From: Umbelopsis ramanniana AG
Taxonomy: Eukaryota > Mucoromycota > Umbelopsidomycetes > Umbelopsidales > Umbelopsidaceae
Direction: 5' to 3'
Assembly (NCBI RefSeq): GCF_025399195.1
Contig: NW_026252143.1
Location: forward strand, 103,457 to 167,456
Length of the DNA: 64,000 nucleotides
This document shows positions 1-12,379 of this stretch, one piece after another; the first letter of the stretch is position 1; each line of letters starts with the position of its first letter. The translations under genes and the position numbers were made by a program. The notes below the pieces were generated by a model. It was not told the origin of the DNA. It ran no database searches and saw only the letters and a list, made by a program, of their open reading frames with translations.

Positions 1-2423
1 TGAATCCGACCGAAACGCAATATTGCAACTGCAAGGCGAAGCTTATCGGACAGCGACGGTGGAGGCTGTGGAGGCAGAATTTCAATCTATTATGGATAAC
101 GGCGAAATGAATCTAAGCGAACATGAGGATGTCACTGATGGAGACGACGATAATCATAACTTATCCCAAAGAACGAATCGCAGTGCACCAGTTTCTCCAA
201 GCTCGCCAAGAGCAACACCACCTCTTCCACATGGACGGATGTCTCCTCCAGTCACACGACCTAGAAAACTGTCTACAGACTCTATGACGCCTCCATCCAA
301 TCGATCTTCTCTACTGATTCGGCCATCCAAATATGCAAAATCATCTATGGCTTTGCCTGTCAGCAATACATCTGCTTCCCCCGCGTGGACTTCTGCTAAC
401 AATTCTAAGATGACCTCCGAAGTGGCTCATGATGAGATGGATCTTATGAGTCCCGTTAGCGTTTCCTCCAACTTGGACAAAGTACATGACGCTCTTGACA
501 AAACAGCAGACGGCGAATTATCAGACGTTCACTTAGCGCCACCAGGTGATTTAATGCTGGCTGTAAAAATCGAAAAGCTATCCGACGACATCGAAAAATT
601 GACGCAACAGGAATCGATCGTGGATGCCTTGATTCGAAAAGCAGAAGCCGCACAAAAACTTGAAGAACTTCGAATACTTCAAAAGAGCAAAAATGCGTTG
701 ATCCGAGAGCTGCACCAAATTCAATACCAAAAGAGCCAATACGAATCCCAGGAGTTCGAAAACGTGCTCGTCCCTGTAAGTAAATGATGGACATATTAGC
801 GTCTAGTTGTAGCCATCACGAAATTAACCTCATTCATTTTCATTATAGGGTCGCACAAATGTTAGCATCACCAACTCTACTATTGGTACAGACAACCATG
901 GTGATTATGCACTCTATGTCATTGAAATTCATCAAGTTGGATATGATGGCAACTACGATTCAGGTTGGGTAGTAGGGCGGCGTTATAGCGAATTTTATGC
1001 ACTTCACCGCCAATTGTATGCAAAATACCCTATGGTTAGAATGTTTGACTTCCCACGAAAGCGAGCCATTCTAAAGTTACAAAAAACGTTTGTGGAAAGC
1101 CGTAGAATTGCTTTGGAGAAATACCTTCAGCAATTGATCAAGAGTCCAGACATTTGCAAAAGCGCTACCCTACGAGCCTTCTTATCACAGCAGAATATAT
1201 ATGCACCCACCAATGCCGATCCTACAGATAGCCATTCTGCATCATCCAGTAGAGGATTTACTTCATCGCCGTTACAGCGGACTGGAAGCGGTGGAAGCAC
1301 CCACTCTACTAGAGGTCGTCCACGATCGCGACCTAGCTCAGTTTCATCTGAGATTATTGATGACATAAACTTCAGATCCTTTGGAGCCAACACCGGCGAC
1401 TTTGTTCCTGGTAACCTTCCCATGGATACAGACTATTTGGAACAAATGAAAGGCCGACCCGGTTTAAAGCACCAAGGATCGACGGGATTTATGAGACATA
1501 TATACAAAACGGTGGCACAAGGAATCGACGATATGTTAGTGGGGCCGTCCATGTTGGATTTGATCACTCAACAACTCGGTCAACAGGTCATGGAATTTTC
1601 TGCGGATCCATCGACTGCCCCTCTTGTTCCTGGCCAAACACCCGAATATTCATCTGAGTCTGATAATGTTACTGCTGCCGTTGTATCCGCTGCAGCTTCT
1701 CTAGGTTTGAATCTTTCCCAGACCACTCCAACTCAGCCGCAAAATGAAGCTATCGATGGGTTTGGAAAATCGGCCGAAGCAGAAGGTACCACAAGGTTTA
1801 CTGACTCTCTTTGCGATTTATTTATCGAGATGTTCGAACTTCGTGAGAAAAATAATTGGCTTCGGCGTCAAGCTGTCATCATTGTACTGCAGCAACTTTT
1901 TGGCGGTACTGTGGAAAGGTAAAAAGGAGGGAACTCTGAATGCGCACTCCAGCTGTGTATAAATGTCCTTTACCTGATCTAATTTTATTCTTCCTTCTAG
2001 AAAACTTCGGGAGACATCCAAATCGCTCCAAAGTGAGGACATGATTCTACTTGCTTTGCAAAAGATCACCGATTCGCTGTGGCCAAATGGCGAACGGGCA
2101 CCGCCAAAAGAAGCCAGAAAACACGAGCAACAGATGAAAGAAAGGGAAGAAGCTAATCGTAAATTGTCAACGTGGTTACCAGGTAAGGAAGAAGTTAGAA
2201 TGACGAATGGGCAACCACGCTGTAACCAGCATACTCAACATCTTGCACTTCAGACACAATTGGCAATATGGTCGGGCGGCAGAATGCACGAAAAGGTGCT
2301 AGGCGACTCTTTACTGTCTTACAAAACAAAAGACTCAACCAACAACTCGTATATACCATGTTAGATGAAATTTTCATAGCCCTATTCCCAGAGTTGGAAG
2401 GTTTGGACCAAAAACGCATATAG
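1..2423 (+). CDS. Sorting nexin of the Mdm1/SNX13 type, 5'-truncated by the window edge
   Basis: Members of this family tether ER to vacuole/lysosome or lipid droplets; the PX domain binds phosphoinositides. The reading frame is already open at base 2, so the N-terminal part, where membrane anchors, PXA and RGS domains would lie, is outside the window. Exons read 2-775, 849-1918, 2001-2182 and 2254-2423, and these sum to 731 whole codons. The visible order is a Ser/Pro-rich linker, a coiled coil near residues 180-245, then a PX domain across the first junction (VVGRRYSEFYALHRQL, followed by YPMVRMFDFPRK). A low-complexity Ser stretch and a C-terminal Nexin_C region follow (LCDLFIEMFELREKNNWLRR; LVYTMLDEIFIALFPELEG). 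SNX14/SNX25 relatives are the alternative. No regulatory sequence is visible because the 5' end is missing. Confidence 0.86.
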
Positions 2424-3514
2424 AGGTCATTTTGATCTGGATGATTGACAGACTACCTATTACTATTATTATTATTTATTGCATACCTTGTCATTATACA
2501 ATTTTCGTTTAATACTTATTTTAAAAATCCTCTTCAGTGTGTGCATAATAATATCTTTAGGCTAATCGATTTAGGTAAAACTTACTAGAGGGGGCCATGG
2601 TCCGAGTGGGAGATGTCACGTTGTTTTTAGACACAATAATGAGCCGAATGTATCAGAAGAGGTAGAGTCTTGACATTAGTTACACGAGGTGACATTGCGA
2701 TTTTATATTTTGTGGCGGCTTCAGCAGAGCCTGGCAGCGCACGGCTCGCCTAGTAAAATGTGAGAGCGATTTTACGAGGTACCTTGGATGTCAAGCAAAG
2801 AGAGATGCTGTTGGCATCAAAGATCATAATCACGACGATCGTATCTCTAGCTTGTCGGTTCTTAGATCGCTCGCCAAAAAAAAAAAAAAGGAAAGGCTTA
2901 GGCCAATCTACTCGAATTTTTTAAGTTCACATCGCTAGTGTCGTACTCCCAATTCTGGGGTAAAGAGGTCCTGGGAGCAAAAGTTGTTACACATAATGAT
3001 TTATTGAAAAAGATCGGTCAATCTGAAAACGAGAATAGTGTGCTTTCAACCGCTTCTCATTTCTTTGAGCATGACCCATTTGAGCGACTTCAGTTTTTTA
3101 CGTATGTAGACCTACCGAACACCTACATATAAAAATCGTGCTCAGCAAATCACCAACGTTAACCTTCTTTCATAAAAAGAACGCGCTGTTTCCTTGGTTT
3201 TTCTATACGTATGGGCTTGTTATCGCATTGCCAAGGTATTGTAAAATCGCATTGCAACGACCAGCATTCAATCTGTTCCTATTTCTCACATCGTCCATTA
3301 GCTCGATAGACTCCAATGCCTGAGACCGTCTCGGCTTAGGCAAGGCGAGTTAAAAAGCATATTCACATACTTAGTATTAATTGGGTGTCCGGCACAACTA
3401 TATTATGGTAAATGTCAACCATTTCTTGAACGATGTACATCCTAAAAAAAGCAGACTTTAACAACGATGTGAACAGATTTTACATCCATTAAAATTAAAT
3501 ACGACGAGGGATTT
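2424..3514. other. Intergenic, no supported gene
   Basis: This holds the 3' flank of the sorting nexin and the 5' flank of the next gene. I see a short ATT microsatellite near 2458-2480 and A/T-rich sequence with a poly-A run near 2877-2889. The open frames at 2938-3132 and 3138-3323 have no recognisable domain and no convincing coding character. Confidence 0.6.
2458..2480. repeat. Short ATT microsatellite
   Basis: An imperfect run of ATT/ACT trinucleotides directly downstream of the sorting nexin stop codon. It is probably neutral 3' flank sequence. Confidence 0.6.
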
Positions 3515-5239
3515 ATGATGATGCAAGGAGCCGATAACACCACTTCCATAGTCACCGTATGTTTATACGTATTCACACTAACCCATGTGATGGAACCCAT
3601 CCACAGCTTGGTTAGCTAACCTTCCATATCCTCAATTCCCTTTAGACCCCTGAACAATACTGGACCGCAGCCGACGAACAACTAGTCATTCCTACAGACT
3701 ACAGTCTCTGTGTGGGGTTTGCTATCCAAACGTAAGTAACAGACTATGCCAACATTAGAAAGACATTCCCAAAAAGAGTTCTTAAGGCTGATGCGTCTTC
3801 TACGCTTTGGGAATAGCGGAACATTGTTCCTCCTGCAGTGCTTCTGGCAATATCTGGTAAGGCAATTCAGATTGGAAAGAAAAATTAATTGGCTGGTTGC
3901 ATGCATACTAATGTATGCAAAATTTAGGTCAACTCGGTTGTCAAAGCTTCGTTCTTGTATAGCTGGGAGTTCAAGCTCTACATTACTTGGTTTTTTGTCA
4001 GTTTGGCACTATTTCCTGTCCTACAGTAAGCATTTTTTGCTGTGCCGCGCCGGCGCCATCATGATTGGGGCACAGACAGGTTGACCGTTTTATTTTGTCT
4101 CTAGATGGAATTTCAGTCGGCCACAATATGATATCACTTACAAAGAAGTTATTCCCGAGCTAGTTTATGGCATTGAGCTCTTTGCTATTGGTACTATTGG
4201 GATCTTCACACATAGTCGATTCAAAAGACTTATCAAGCAAACCCGAGACTCCTCAAACGCTCAATCAGTTCTGGAAAAAATCACCTACTTTTCAGAGTTA
4301 AATCAGCTACTGACAGTGATGCTTTTGATCAGCGGAAGTGCTTTTATTATTTTGAGCACAGAGTAAGTGGATCCAAAAATATCTTATTTGGTGCACCTAA
4401 TTTAACATGCTTAACTCTGACTTTGAAATCTTCATAGCCATCTAACGGAAAGTCGTTACCTCAATGTCCACAAGTGAGTAAACCGTAATGTATGCTAATA
4501 CTTCTTTGACTACAATGTTGGCTAAATACATTGGTGCTACCGTTCGCAATCCATAATTTTTAGGTTTAGTGCTGATCTGTTGATTTGCATAGCGAACTTT
4601 ACCGTTGTCAACGCCTGGTTTGTGATGGTGCTCATTTTTCATCCCAATCAGGATTATGGTGAACGAAACACCACTCATGATCCACACAGCTCCTACCTCT
4701 TCAGCCATAATCGAACTGGTCCGTCTGCAGTCAATGCGAATAGTGCCAACATGTTGCGGTCACAGGATGCTTCCATTCAAGAGGCTACCATTGGCACAGT
4801 TCTCCCCGACAAAATGGAAGGTGCTAAGCCTATGAGACCTATAACACCACACAGCGTAAGCACAGCGCCATCCACCAAACACACCCGAGACACAGATAGT
4901 CCTTATCATATGCACCGCAAAAACTCTGAGCAAGTCAGTATGTCATCGACATCCACTCCTGGACTAACATACTACTCGGATACTCAACCTTTTGTGAAGG
5001 ATGCAAGTATTGACATCCCAGTCAGCAAAGACCTCCGTCCCACGCTCTCACAAGCAGCTGGAGTCCGGTTTGACGGTGCAAAGAAATACCGCAATGGAGA
5101 AATGATTGAAATGTCTGATAGTGTAGTCTATCGCCAAGCTCAAGAATGGGAACACGAAGCCGCTGCGCGGCTAGGAAGAAATGAATCACCTAACACTTGG
5201 CTACGCCAGGCTCCAAAGGCACCAGCAGAGAACTTTTAG
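3515..5239 (+). CDS. Orphan multipass membrane protein with long Ser/Thr-rich cytosolic tail
   Basis: I do not recognise a named family. Seven exons are inferred: 3515-3556, 3646-3731, 3787-3856, 3928-4025, 4105-4362, 4438-4473 and 4564-5239. Together they close a 421-residue frame. After a short N-terminus carrying an NTT glycosylation sequon there are five or six hydrophobic segments, for example around LFLLQCFWQYLVNSVV, LYITWFFVSLALFPVL, IELFAIGTIGIF, LLTVMLLISGSAFIIL and LLICIANFTVVNAWFVMVL. The last ~200 residues are hydrophilic and Ser/Thr/Pro-rich, as in receptor or transporter tails. The layout resembles the membrane part of fungal 7TM-RGS proteins, but I see no RGS domain. The 55-bp intron at 3732-3786 was chosen because the earlier AG would run into a stop. 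Confidence 0.62.
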
Positions 5240-5811
5240 ACACAGCTGTGCTGTAGTAGTATCTCCTTTGTTCCTTCAATGTAATGCGTAATGTACACTT
5301 TAACCACTTTCTATTCCCTCGTCTACGCCATCTATAATACTAGGTATTGGTAAAATAAATCCGTCATCGCTTTAGAGTCTACAATTGACTTGTATCTATT
5401 GTTTATTATTTGTATGTTCCTATCCTCGTGTTTATATTTTCATGATCGATGTCACGTAAAGAAGGCGAATAGTTTTTCTATGAGTCAAAGCGAAGTACAG
5501 GTCTTTGACTCACCTTGTTATGACTTTGCGGCGCCGAAGACAAAAACGTGAAAAAGTCCACCAGGTTGAATGGTAGTTGCTATTGAGTTCTTCGCAATCT
5601 AAGTCAAGAAGAATAGCTGGAGTTTGAAAGAGATGTAAGTTATCATTTAATATGACATTATTCAAATCATCTTGCATTGCTCAAGAGTGTAAATCGACGC
5701 CTATTGTGACGTCCAGTTCAGCTTCGCGTGCCAACGCGTCGCGCTGAGGCTCAAAAAGCAAAAAAACTCAAACTCAAGAAAAATTTACCCCTAGACGCGG
5801 CTTCCTTCACC
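5240..5811. other. Intergenic region and 5' leader of the Tof1 gene
   Basis: A/T-rich 3' flank of the membrane-protein gene and promoter/leader of the Timeless homologue. The frame is open upstream of 5812 back to about 5728, but no ATG occurs in that part. No other gene is seen. Confidence 0.55.
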
Positions 5812-8800
5812 ATGCCAGACGTGCCAGAGCTTACCCCCGAGGAACAGCTACGGGCAGACGTATTGTCAATATGCTCGGCGCTTGGTGCTATGGAAGAGTA
5901 CCAGGAAGAAAATGGCGAAATCTTAACAAAATATGCCATGGGCGATGAATGTCTGGGTAAGTAAGAGATCAAGTGCGCTACTGAAGCACGGTAGAACGAA
6001 TCAAGCCTAAAACTCATCCGCTTCAAACAGCTTGTATGAAGGATATTCGAAAGCTCATCCGAAACGACTCAGAGAACCCGGATAATTACGTATTGCATCT
6101 CTTGGGCGAATTCAACATCATGAGCACCGACCTAATCCCTATTGTTTTGGTCAACAATGAACTGACCTCTGATGTGTCAGAACGTCTTGTATTGGCTTGC
6201 CGTAAGTTATTTTAGTATTGGTAGACGTATAAATGCTTGAAGATGAATATCCCTTGTTTAACATGTGCTTTCAGTTGAGCTGTTCGTTCCTATGACATGG
6301 CCGCTTGCAGAAAATCACGACGAAGGTGACGAATCAGGAGACAGTAATATGATAGACCTGCACCGAAGATATAAGGTGTCGTTGATACAACCTGGAATCT
6401 TGGAGGCAGCACTGGATGTGATTCTGAAACCGCTGAGCATACCGTTCAGGTACGCATTTTTTGGGACGACTTCCGTTTCTACAAGTGGAATCCTAACTTG
6501 ATCAATGTAGAGAACGTGCTCAACGCGATCATGTTGTCATTCGTCTGGTCCTCACCTTGCTTCGAAACATTGCAGCCATTCCGGATTTGAATGCTTCCCA
6601 ATCATCAAGCGAAAGCGCGGTGGAGATGTCAACTATGCAGGTGCGTAATCGATATATGAAACTCTGGTTTGCCACAGAGGAAATTGACGTGCGATCATGC
6701 TCCAACAGGAAAAATATCTTACGCGACTACATGATTCGAAAATGTTGGAGTTACTGGTCACCATCGCCTCCAGTAGCAATCATCCAGATTTCGCAGAGTG
6801 GAATGTCATTGTAATGCAGATTATATTCTATTTATTGAAAGGAAGTGATCCAACTATTATAGCCTCGTCAGATAGCAAAGATGTAAGTACTAGAAGAGAA
6901 TTTGATTACCATTTTTCAAATTATACCAACAACGAAATGAATGGCCATAGGAACAAACGCAGAACACAGTGGTATCCGTTAAGCTGGCTGAATTGTTGCA
7001 GCAAGAAAATCGAAAGCGGTCATCAAGTCGACAAATAGGACCAAGTAGACATAATCGCTTTGGCGGTAGCTATTCAGTTGAAGTGCTGGTAAGTGATAAA
7101 GTAGACGTTGTGCTGATGTTGATTACTGGTTACGGACTAGCTCTGATACATTATTGTCTTATGAATAGGATGGTGAAAAATACAATATACATCGACAAAC
7201 TGGAGGTGTGATTGACTTGTCTGACTTAATGAACAGTAATAAGCGAGAGTATCGAGTAGGCAAGAAAAAGAAACTTCAGGTATGACAATCTGGCGATGTC
7301 TGTTATCAGTGTGAGCTTCGTTCATAACATTTGCCATAGGACAAAATTGGTACTCGCTCACCATATCAAACACAAGCTGCGCGAAGCATCCTGTATGATT
7401 TTGGAAGCGTCATCTTGGATTCAGCATTCAATGGTACTCTATAATGATAAATTCTTGTAGAGATTCTCGTCATTGGCTTACGGAACGTTTACTAATGCTC
7501 AAATTTTCTATTAGCTTTACATAGCTCTCTCCTAAAAGACGTGGAGCGTGAAAGCAAACAGATTCTTGAACCGGATCACTTTAAATTTTACTATGTTATC
7601 GGTTGGCTACTTCAATTTCGATTTTGCATCCATTCGAAATGGAAAGCCGATATCAAAAAGCAGCAAGAAAAGGATGCCGAAAAGCTGCATATACCAAACC
7701 GGGATGGCAACGAAGCAAAAACTACATTACCTGAAAATCCGGCTAATTTTGACTTGGTTGCATCCGCAATGGATATTCGCTTCTTCCTTCTCTGTGTTCG
7801 TAGAATGCGGCAAGCAGTTGATGAAAAGCAATGGTTGGACGTACAAACATGCGCAGAATGCTTCAAGCAAATGGTAAGTAGCCAATGATTGTAAACTGCC
7901 TCCGATACACAACATCTTATTAATCTTATAACCCAGCTTCAAACCCTTGCTGGGATGGCTGAATCAGACGAGGAAGAATTCGCTGAAATTGCTGAATATG
8001 TTCAAAGTAATATATACTATGAGCAGTCAACTCTAGATCTTTTCATTGAAATGGTGCGCGGGTATAGGTTCCAATCTACAGAGTAAGTAGCTGAACGTGC
8101 AGCGTAGCTATAGCCAATGACAAAGCCATATTAACTAACGTGAACTTCCAGATACCTGAAAGCTGTTGTAGAACTCAACCATCATATGCTGAGGATGCTA
8201 GAGCGATATGCCTCAGGGAAGAAGTACATGTTTGTTCGTAAAAATAGGAAAAGCCGTAAGGAAAAGGATAAAAAAGGTAAAATATAGTGACATCTGTGAA
8301 TAACAGAAACCTTAGTTGCACCTTTACTAATGGACATATGAATCTAGTTCAACCTGAAGGTGAAGAGCACCAAACTGATGATGAAAAGAGCGAGGATGAA
8401 GAAACTTACGAGGAAGAAAGAGATCGTAAGCAAGCTTATCGAGAGCATCAATTCAAGTTTGACTCGTTCGAATTGGTAAGGATCTTTTAATGATGACTGA
8501 CCGGCCTTATTGGACGTGTGCGGGTTCTAAGCAAACCATTTTCTAGCGGTTTGCAAATGATGAAGTTGTCAGAATATATAGCATTCTGCTCGAGGATTTC
8601 CAGACGTTGCCTAATAGCACACTCAATGCTATCACCAATTTCTTTCATCGACTGATGGTGAAAAGAAAAATGGAGCATCTCTTTTTCAAAGTAAGTACTT
8701 CGGTACTGCGTACTGCGATCACAATAGATCCATTAATTTGGGAACAATTGCAGCTACCTACTTTGGAACTTTTTAATCGTATACTTCCAGTCATCAAGAC

Positions 8801-10454
8801 TCAACCGAACAAGTCGTCGTTCCAACAATTAGCGATGTTTATTCGATATTGTATCAAGCAATACGTCAAGCACGCCCAAGAGAATCCGCTCTTTTTGGTT
8901 GAATCACTTTTCAAAGGTGTTCGGCAGTCTGCCTTGGAGTCAAACGGAGAACCAATAAGCGATGACGACGAGCCCGTTACTCGACTTCGTGATCATCAGG
9001 ATAGCGATGATAGTAATGGAGAAGATGATCAGATCACGGTTAGTACAGAGGATATATAACATGGCCGCATAAGAGAAATATTAACGCAATACATATCATT
9101 TCAGAGCTATCCTACTACGGTGGAACTTGAAATCAAACCTGGCCTCACTTGGAGCCAGCAAGTTGGAGTAGCTATAGCAGTATTAGTAGAGGACAAGAAA
9201 GCCTTTTTGGTCGAATGGGCTAACGAGGTTAGTAGATAATAGGGTAATTGAAAGACGATGACAACTTGATTAGCAAAAACTAACTTGTTGTTAGCAAATC
9301 ATGTTTGCCATAGCAAAGAGAGCATCTGAAGACACTGTTCGCATTTCGGATAATGGAAATGCGGAGAGTCAGAGCGTAAAAGCTTACGAAAATTATGGTT
9401 AGTTCGTGAAAAAATCATATCAGACCACTGAGGAAATGACATATATTGATTAATTGATGCAGATATGGAAGCGACAATGATTGCAGTGAAATCAGCCATC
9501 AGAAAAAATGCCAAGCTCAGACTGCTGCTCAGCTTGCTACAATTCGAAAAGACTGAGGGTGGGTTGACTTATGAGATAACTACGAAATTATCATTTCCTT
9601 GACTAATTTTGAACTCTATGGTGAATAGACGATTATATGGAAACCACTTGGACAATACCTGCATCTATGACATCAGAAACGTTGCAGTCATATATAGACA
9701 TGATGACAGAGTTCATTGCCAACCCTTTGGCACCAAATGGTATGCCGGCCAAGGATATGATAAAGAAAAAGGCTAAGAAGAAGAGAGCTAGAAAGGATGT
9801 TGACGACGAAGACTCTTCTCAACGAAAGCGAGCGAAGAAGGTGAACGCTGGGCCAGTGTATCACACCCAACAATTCATCATTGATTCTGATGGCGATGAT
9901 GACGAGGCGTTCTTTGCCAATGAACGAAAGCTACGAGAGAAGAACGTAAGTAGTGCTTACAGTCTTGATATCATATCGTCATGTTTGATACTAATGTGTA
10001 TCTTTTGCTACAGATGGCAGCATTTATATCAAATAACCATGGTTTATTAGACAGAACTTCACCCGATAGTCAGCCTGTTAGCTCACAAACCACTCCCCAT
10101 CATGCTATAACAGACACAACAGCAATGCCTGGTATGACGACTCCGTTAGACGATAGTGCATCCGATGACTCCATGGACGATGAAGCACCTCTATTTACAT
10201 CTGGACGACAAGCCTTCCAATCCAAACAGCAAGGTCATGCTTCACCAAAATACATCAGTCAAAATGACAAAGATGATCTTGTCTCTACGAATGCTATGGA
10301 ATCCTTAAAAACTCGTGCTGTACCCAGAAACGTGATCTTCTCGGATGATGAGGATGATATCGATGAAGACATAGATAATACTGTCACAAAACTAAACCTT
10401 CAGCGCCGAAACAATCGAGCTATTCTGAGCGACAGTGACGAGGACGATATTTAA
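5812..10454 (+). CDS. tof1: Timeless/Tof1/Swi1 replication fork protection protein
   Basis: Tof1 (Swi1, Timeless) forms the fork protection complex with Csm3/Tipin; it pauses forks at barriers, couples helicase to polymerase and supports S-phase checkpoint signalling in the nucleus. The N-terminus matches the family: DVLSICSALGAMEEY, then GDECL joined across the first intron to ACMKDIRKLIRND. Helical repeats follow (LVLTLLRNIAAIPDLN; LTRLHDSKMLELLVTIAS), then the conserved FDLVASAMDIRFFLLCVRRM block and ELNHHMLRMLERYASGKKYM. The C-terminus has several acidic SDDEDD-like patches and basic KKKAKKKRARKD stretches typical of fungal Tof1. Early joins are 5812-5956, 6031-6201, 6275-6449, 6511-6640, 6709-6882 and 6951-7088, with many more to the stop at 10454. 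I chose ATG 5812 (cacc before it) because no in-frame ATG lies upstream. Later small exon boundaries were not all checked. Confidence 0.9.
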
Positions 10455-10669
10455 TACCACCAATGTACACCTTTTTGTAAATAAAACCTGCAATTCTGCC
10501 ATAAACTTTGTCAAAGTCACACTTCGTTGACATCAAACAACACGGCGATAAACCAAAAAAATTGCACTGTGCTGTTGAGTTGAGTCTTTAAGTCTTTGTA
10601 TATTGTTGATTGAGAAATCTCTTTTTGTTGTGTAATTTTTACAAAAATCTATGGCAGTTGTAACTGTAT

Positions 10670-11105
10670 TTAGTGAGCATAGGGCAAGGCCTTTCGAAGC
10701 ATTCGATTGTCGGATTTGTTTTGGACAACGAGTGAGCCCTTGAGTCGGTTGGAGCGCTCTGGCGTGAAACCGACGTTGATGTGACGCTTTCCAACCTGCC
10801 AACGCTTGAACTGGCCGTTACCTACTGGAAAGAAGCTGCAAAAGAAAACTCATTAGTCTCTTTGATCTTCATTCTGCTGATTCCGCTGTTTGGCGTATCT
10901 TACCGCTTCTTGGCGCCGGAATGTGACTTGAGCTTGTTGGACATGAATCGAGCTTGCATGGTGGTTTGGTACATGCTGATGCCGACGGGTCGAGCTACAG
11001 AAGCTATTGGTGATGCTTCATCGCATAATTAGTAACAATCATTTGAGTATGGTAGCTGAATTGTGTTTATGGCATACCTATCGCTTTCAATATGTTTGCA
11101 ATCAT
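10670..11105 (-). CDS. Mitochondrial large-subunit ribosomal protein bL35m
   Basis: This is a bacterial-type L35 protein of the mitochondrial ribosome, binding 23S-like rRNA in the matrix. Three exons read on the minus strand: 11105-11078 (28 nt), 11003-10904 and 10835-10670. Phases match. The protein starts MIANILKAIASVARPVG, a plausible mitochondrial presequence. The mature core begins SNKLKSHSGAKKRFFPVGNG and continues with FKRWQVGKRHINVGF and a terminal LRKALPYAH. HSGAKKRF and GKRH are the L35 signature. The presequence is only recovered by including the 28-nt first exon, whose donor is gtatgc and whose intron has an ACTAAT branch site. It sits head to head with the coiled-coil gene starting at 11154. 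Confidence 0.88.
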
Positions 11106-11153
11106 AGTGTACGAAATCAATTGCTTCAAAGCGCTTCACCTTCGAAAAAAAAA
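11106..11153. promoter_or_regulatory. Very compact bidirectional promoter/leader between bL35m and the ZC4H2-like gene
   Basis: Only 48 bp separate the two inferred start codons. The stretch contains a palindromic AAGCGCTT core near 11129-11136 and an A-run just before the plus-strand ATG. Such a short gap implies overlapping 5' UTRs or promoter elements inside the opposite gene. Confidence 0.45.
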
Positions 11154-12175
11154 ATGCCAGGGCAAAATGAAAAATCACGTGGAAACACCTCACGTGCTTT
11201 CGCTGTCAAAAACTTGGACTGTCAAGCTCTGTTCTCTCATTCAACACCCATTTCCTTTAAGGCGTTACCGATCGAACAAAAGATCGGACAAATCGATTCC
11301 ATGGCACTTCAGTATGTTTATGTCTATCTAACTCTGTGAATTATCTTACATTTCTAATGTTTGTTTGAAGAGCGGAGAGTGGCACGGACGAGCAATTCAT
11401 AGCAAAGTTGCAAAGTCTTAAAGGCTTGAGGTGAGCATATATAACTAGCTATCGAAATCACTGCATGTACTGATATTTCTTCTCAATAGGCGGCAGACTC
11501 AGAGCCTTTTCGACCTCAAGTCGCAAATACTGGTGACCAACGAGACATTAGAAGTCAAGCAAAATTTATTAGAAGAAATGACCTCAGAGCGAAGACGGCT
11601 TGTGAAGGAGAAAAGAATGATGATGGATATGATTCAGGCAATTCAACGGGATATTGAAACGGTAAGACGACTCATTAGAACTGCGCGCTCAATGTCAACC
11701 AATCCCAATACCTTTATCTTGTGATTCAGATGACAGAAGGCGAAAACTCATTGCAAACCGAGTGTAGAAACTTAGAGCAATCATTACGAAACTTACGAGA
11801 TAACGAATATGAGCCATTACAAGGTATAAATGCTATGCGATGCCAGGTGTTCTTTGATGATCGGTTTCTCATGTCGCCCTCTCCATTGTATCATTAGAGA
11901 AAGTTAACGCAGCACGAGCATCGAATGGATTAGAGCGCCTGCCGAATATGCAGCAAGAACTTGATGCACAAATGGCAAGGTAAAGTATCCTGTTCTCTTA
12001 CCAGTCTAGGGAGAACGATAACCAAACTCAAACCCAATTGAATAGAGCACTTGAAGAACGCCGGCAAACATGGCAAGAAAGCTCAAAAGCAAACGGCCAC
12101 GATCCAATAGACGATGAATCAAGGTCCAGGCGGCGGCCAACTAATTCCAGCCAACGACGAAGAACTAATAGATGA
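11154..12175 (+). CDS. ZC4H2-like coiled-coil protein lacking the C-terminal zinc finger
   Basis: Six exons: 11154-11311, 11371-11430, 11490-11661, 11730-11823, 11898-11979 and 12046-12175. From about residue 55 the product is a long coiled coil: DEQFIAKLQSLKGLRRQ, then LVKEKRMMMDMIQAIQRDIE, then NEYEPLQEKVNAARASNGLE and RLPNM. This aligns by eye with the coiled coil of animal ZC4H2 (DEQ start, EYKPL, LQRLPDL). Animal ZC4H2 ends in a C4H2 zinc finger and acts in neural development and ubiquitin ligase stabilisation. Here the protein stops after a basic SRRRPTNSSQRRR tail without any paired cysteines. The N-terminal ~50 residues are not conserved. Function in fungi is unknown; a scaffold or partner role is only a guess. 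Confidence 0.72.
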
Positions 12176-12379
12176 TGTGAAAAAAAAATTGACGCTTTTT
12201 TATTTGTAGCTTTTGGAGGTTCTTCTTGTTCCAGACGACTCCTACCCTGATATCAATGTTACCCACTGTACAGTAATTCCAAAAAAAAAAAAAAAAACTA
12301 CAAGATAAAACATGTCTGCAGAGTATGAATATGCAAAGTGTGTAGAAAGCAATGGAATGATAAAAAGGTATGATACTCT

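Noticed and set aside
10781-11032. Plus-strand 83-residue frame with a hydrophobic stretch
   Set aside because: It is antisense to the bL35m exons; the minus strand gives the HSGAKKRF and GKRH signature.
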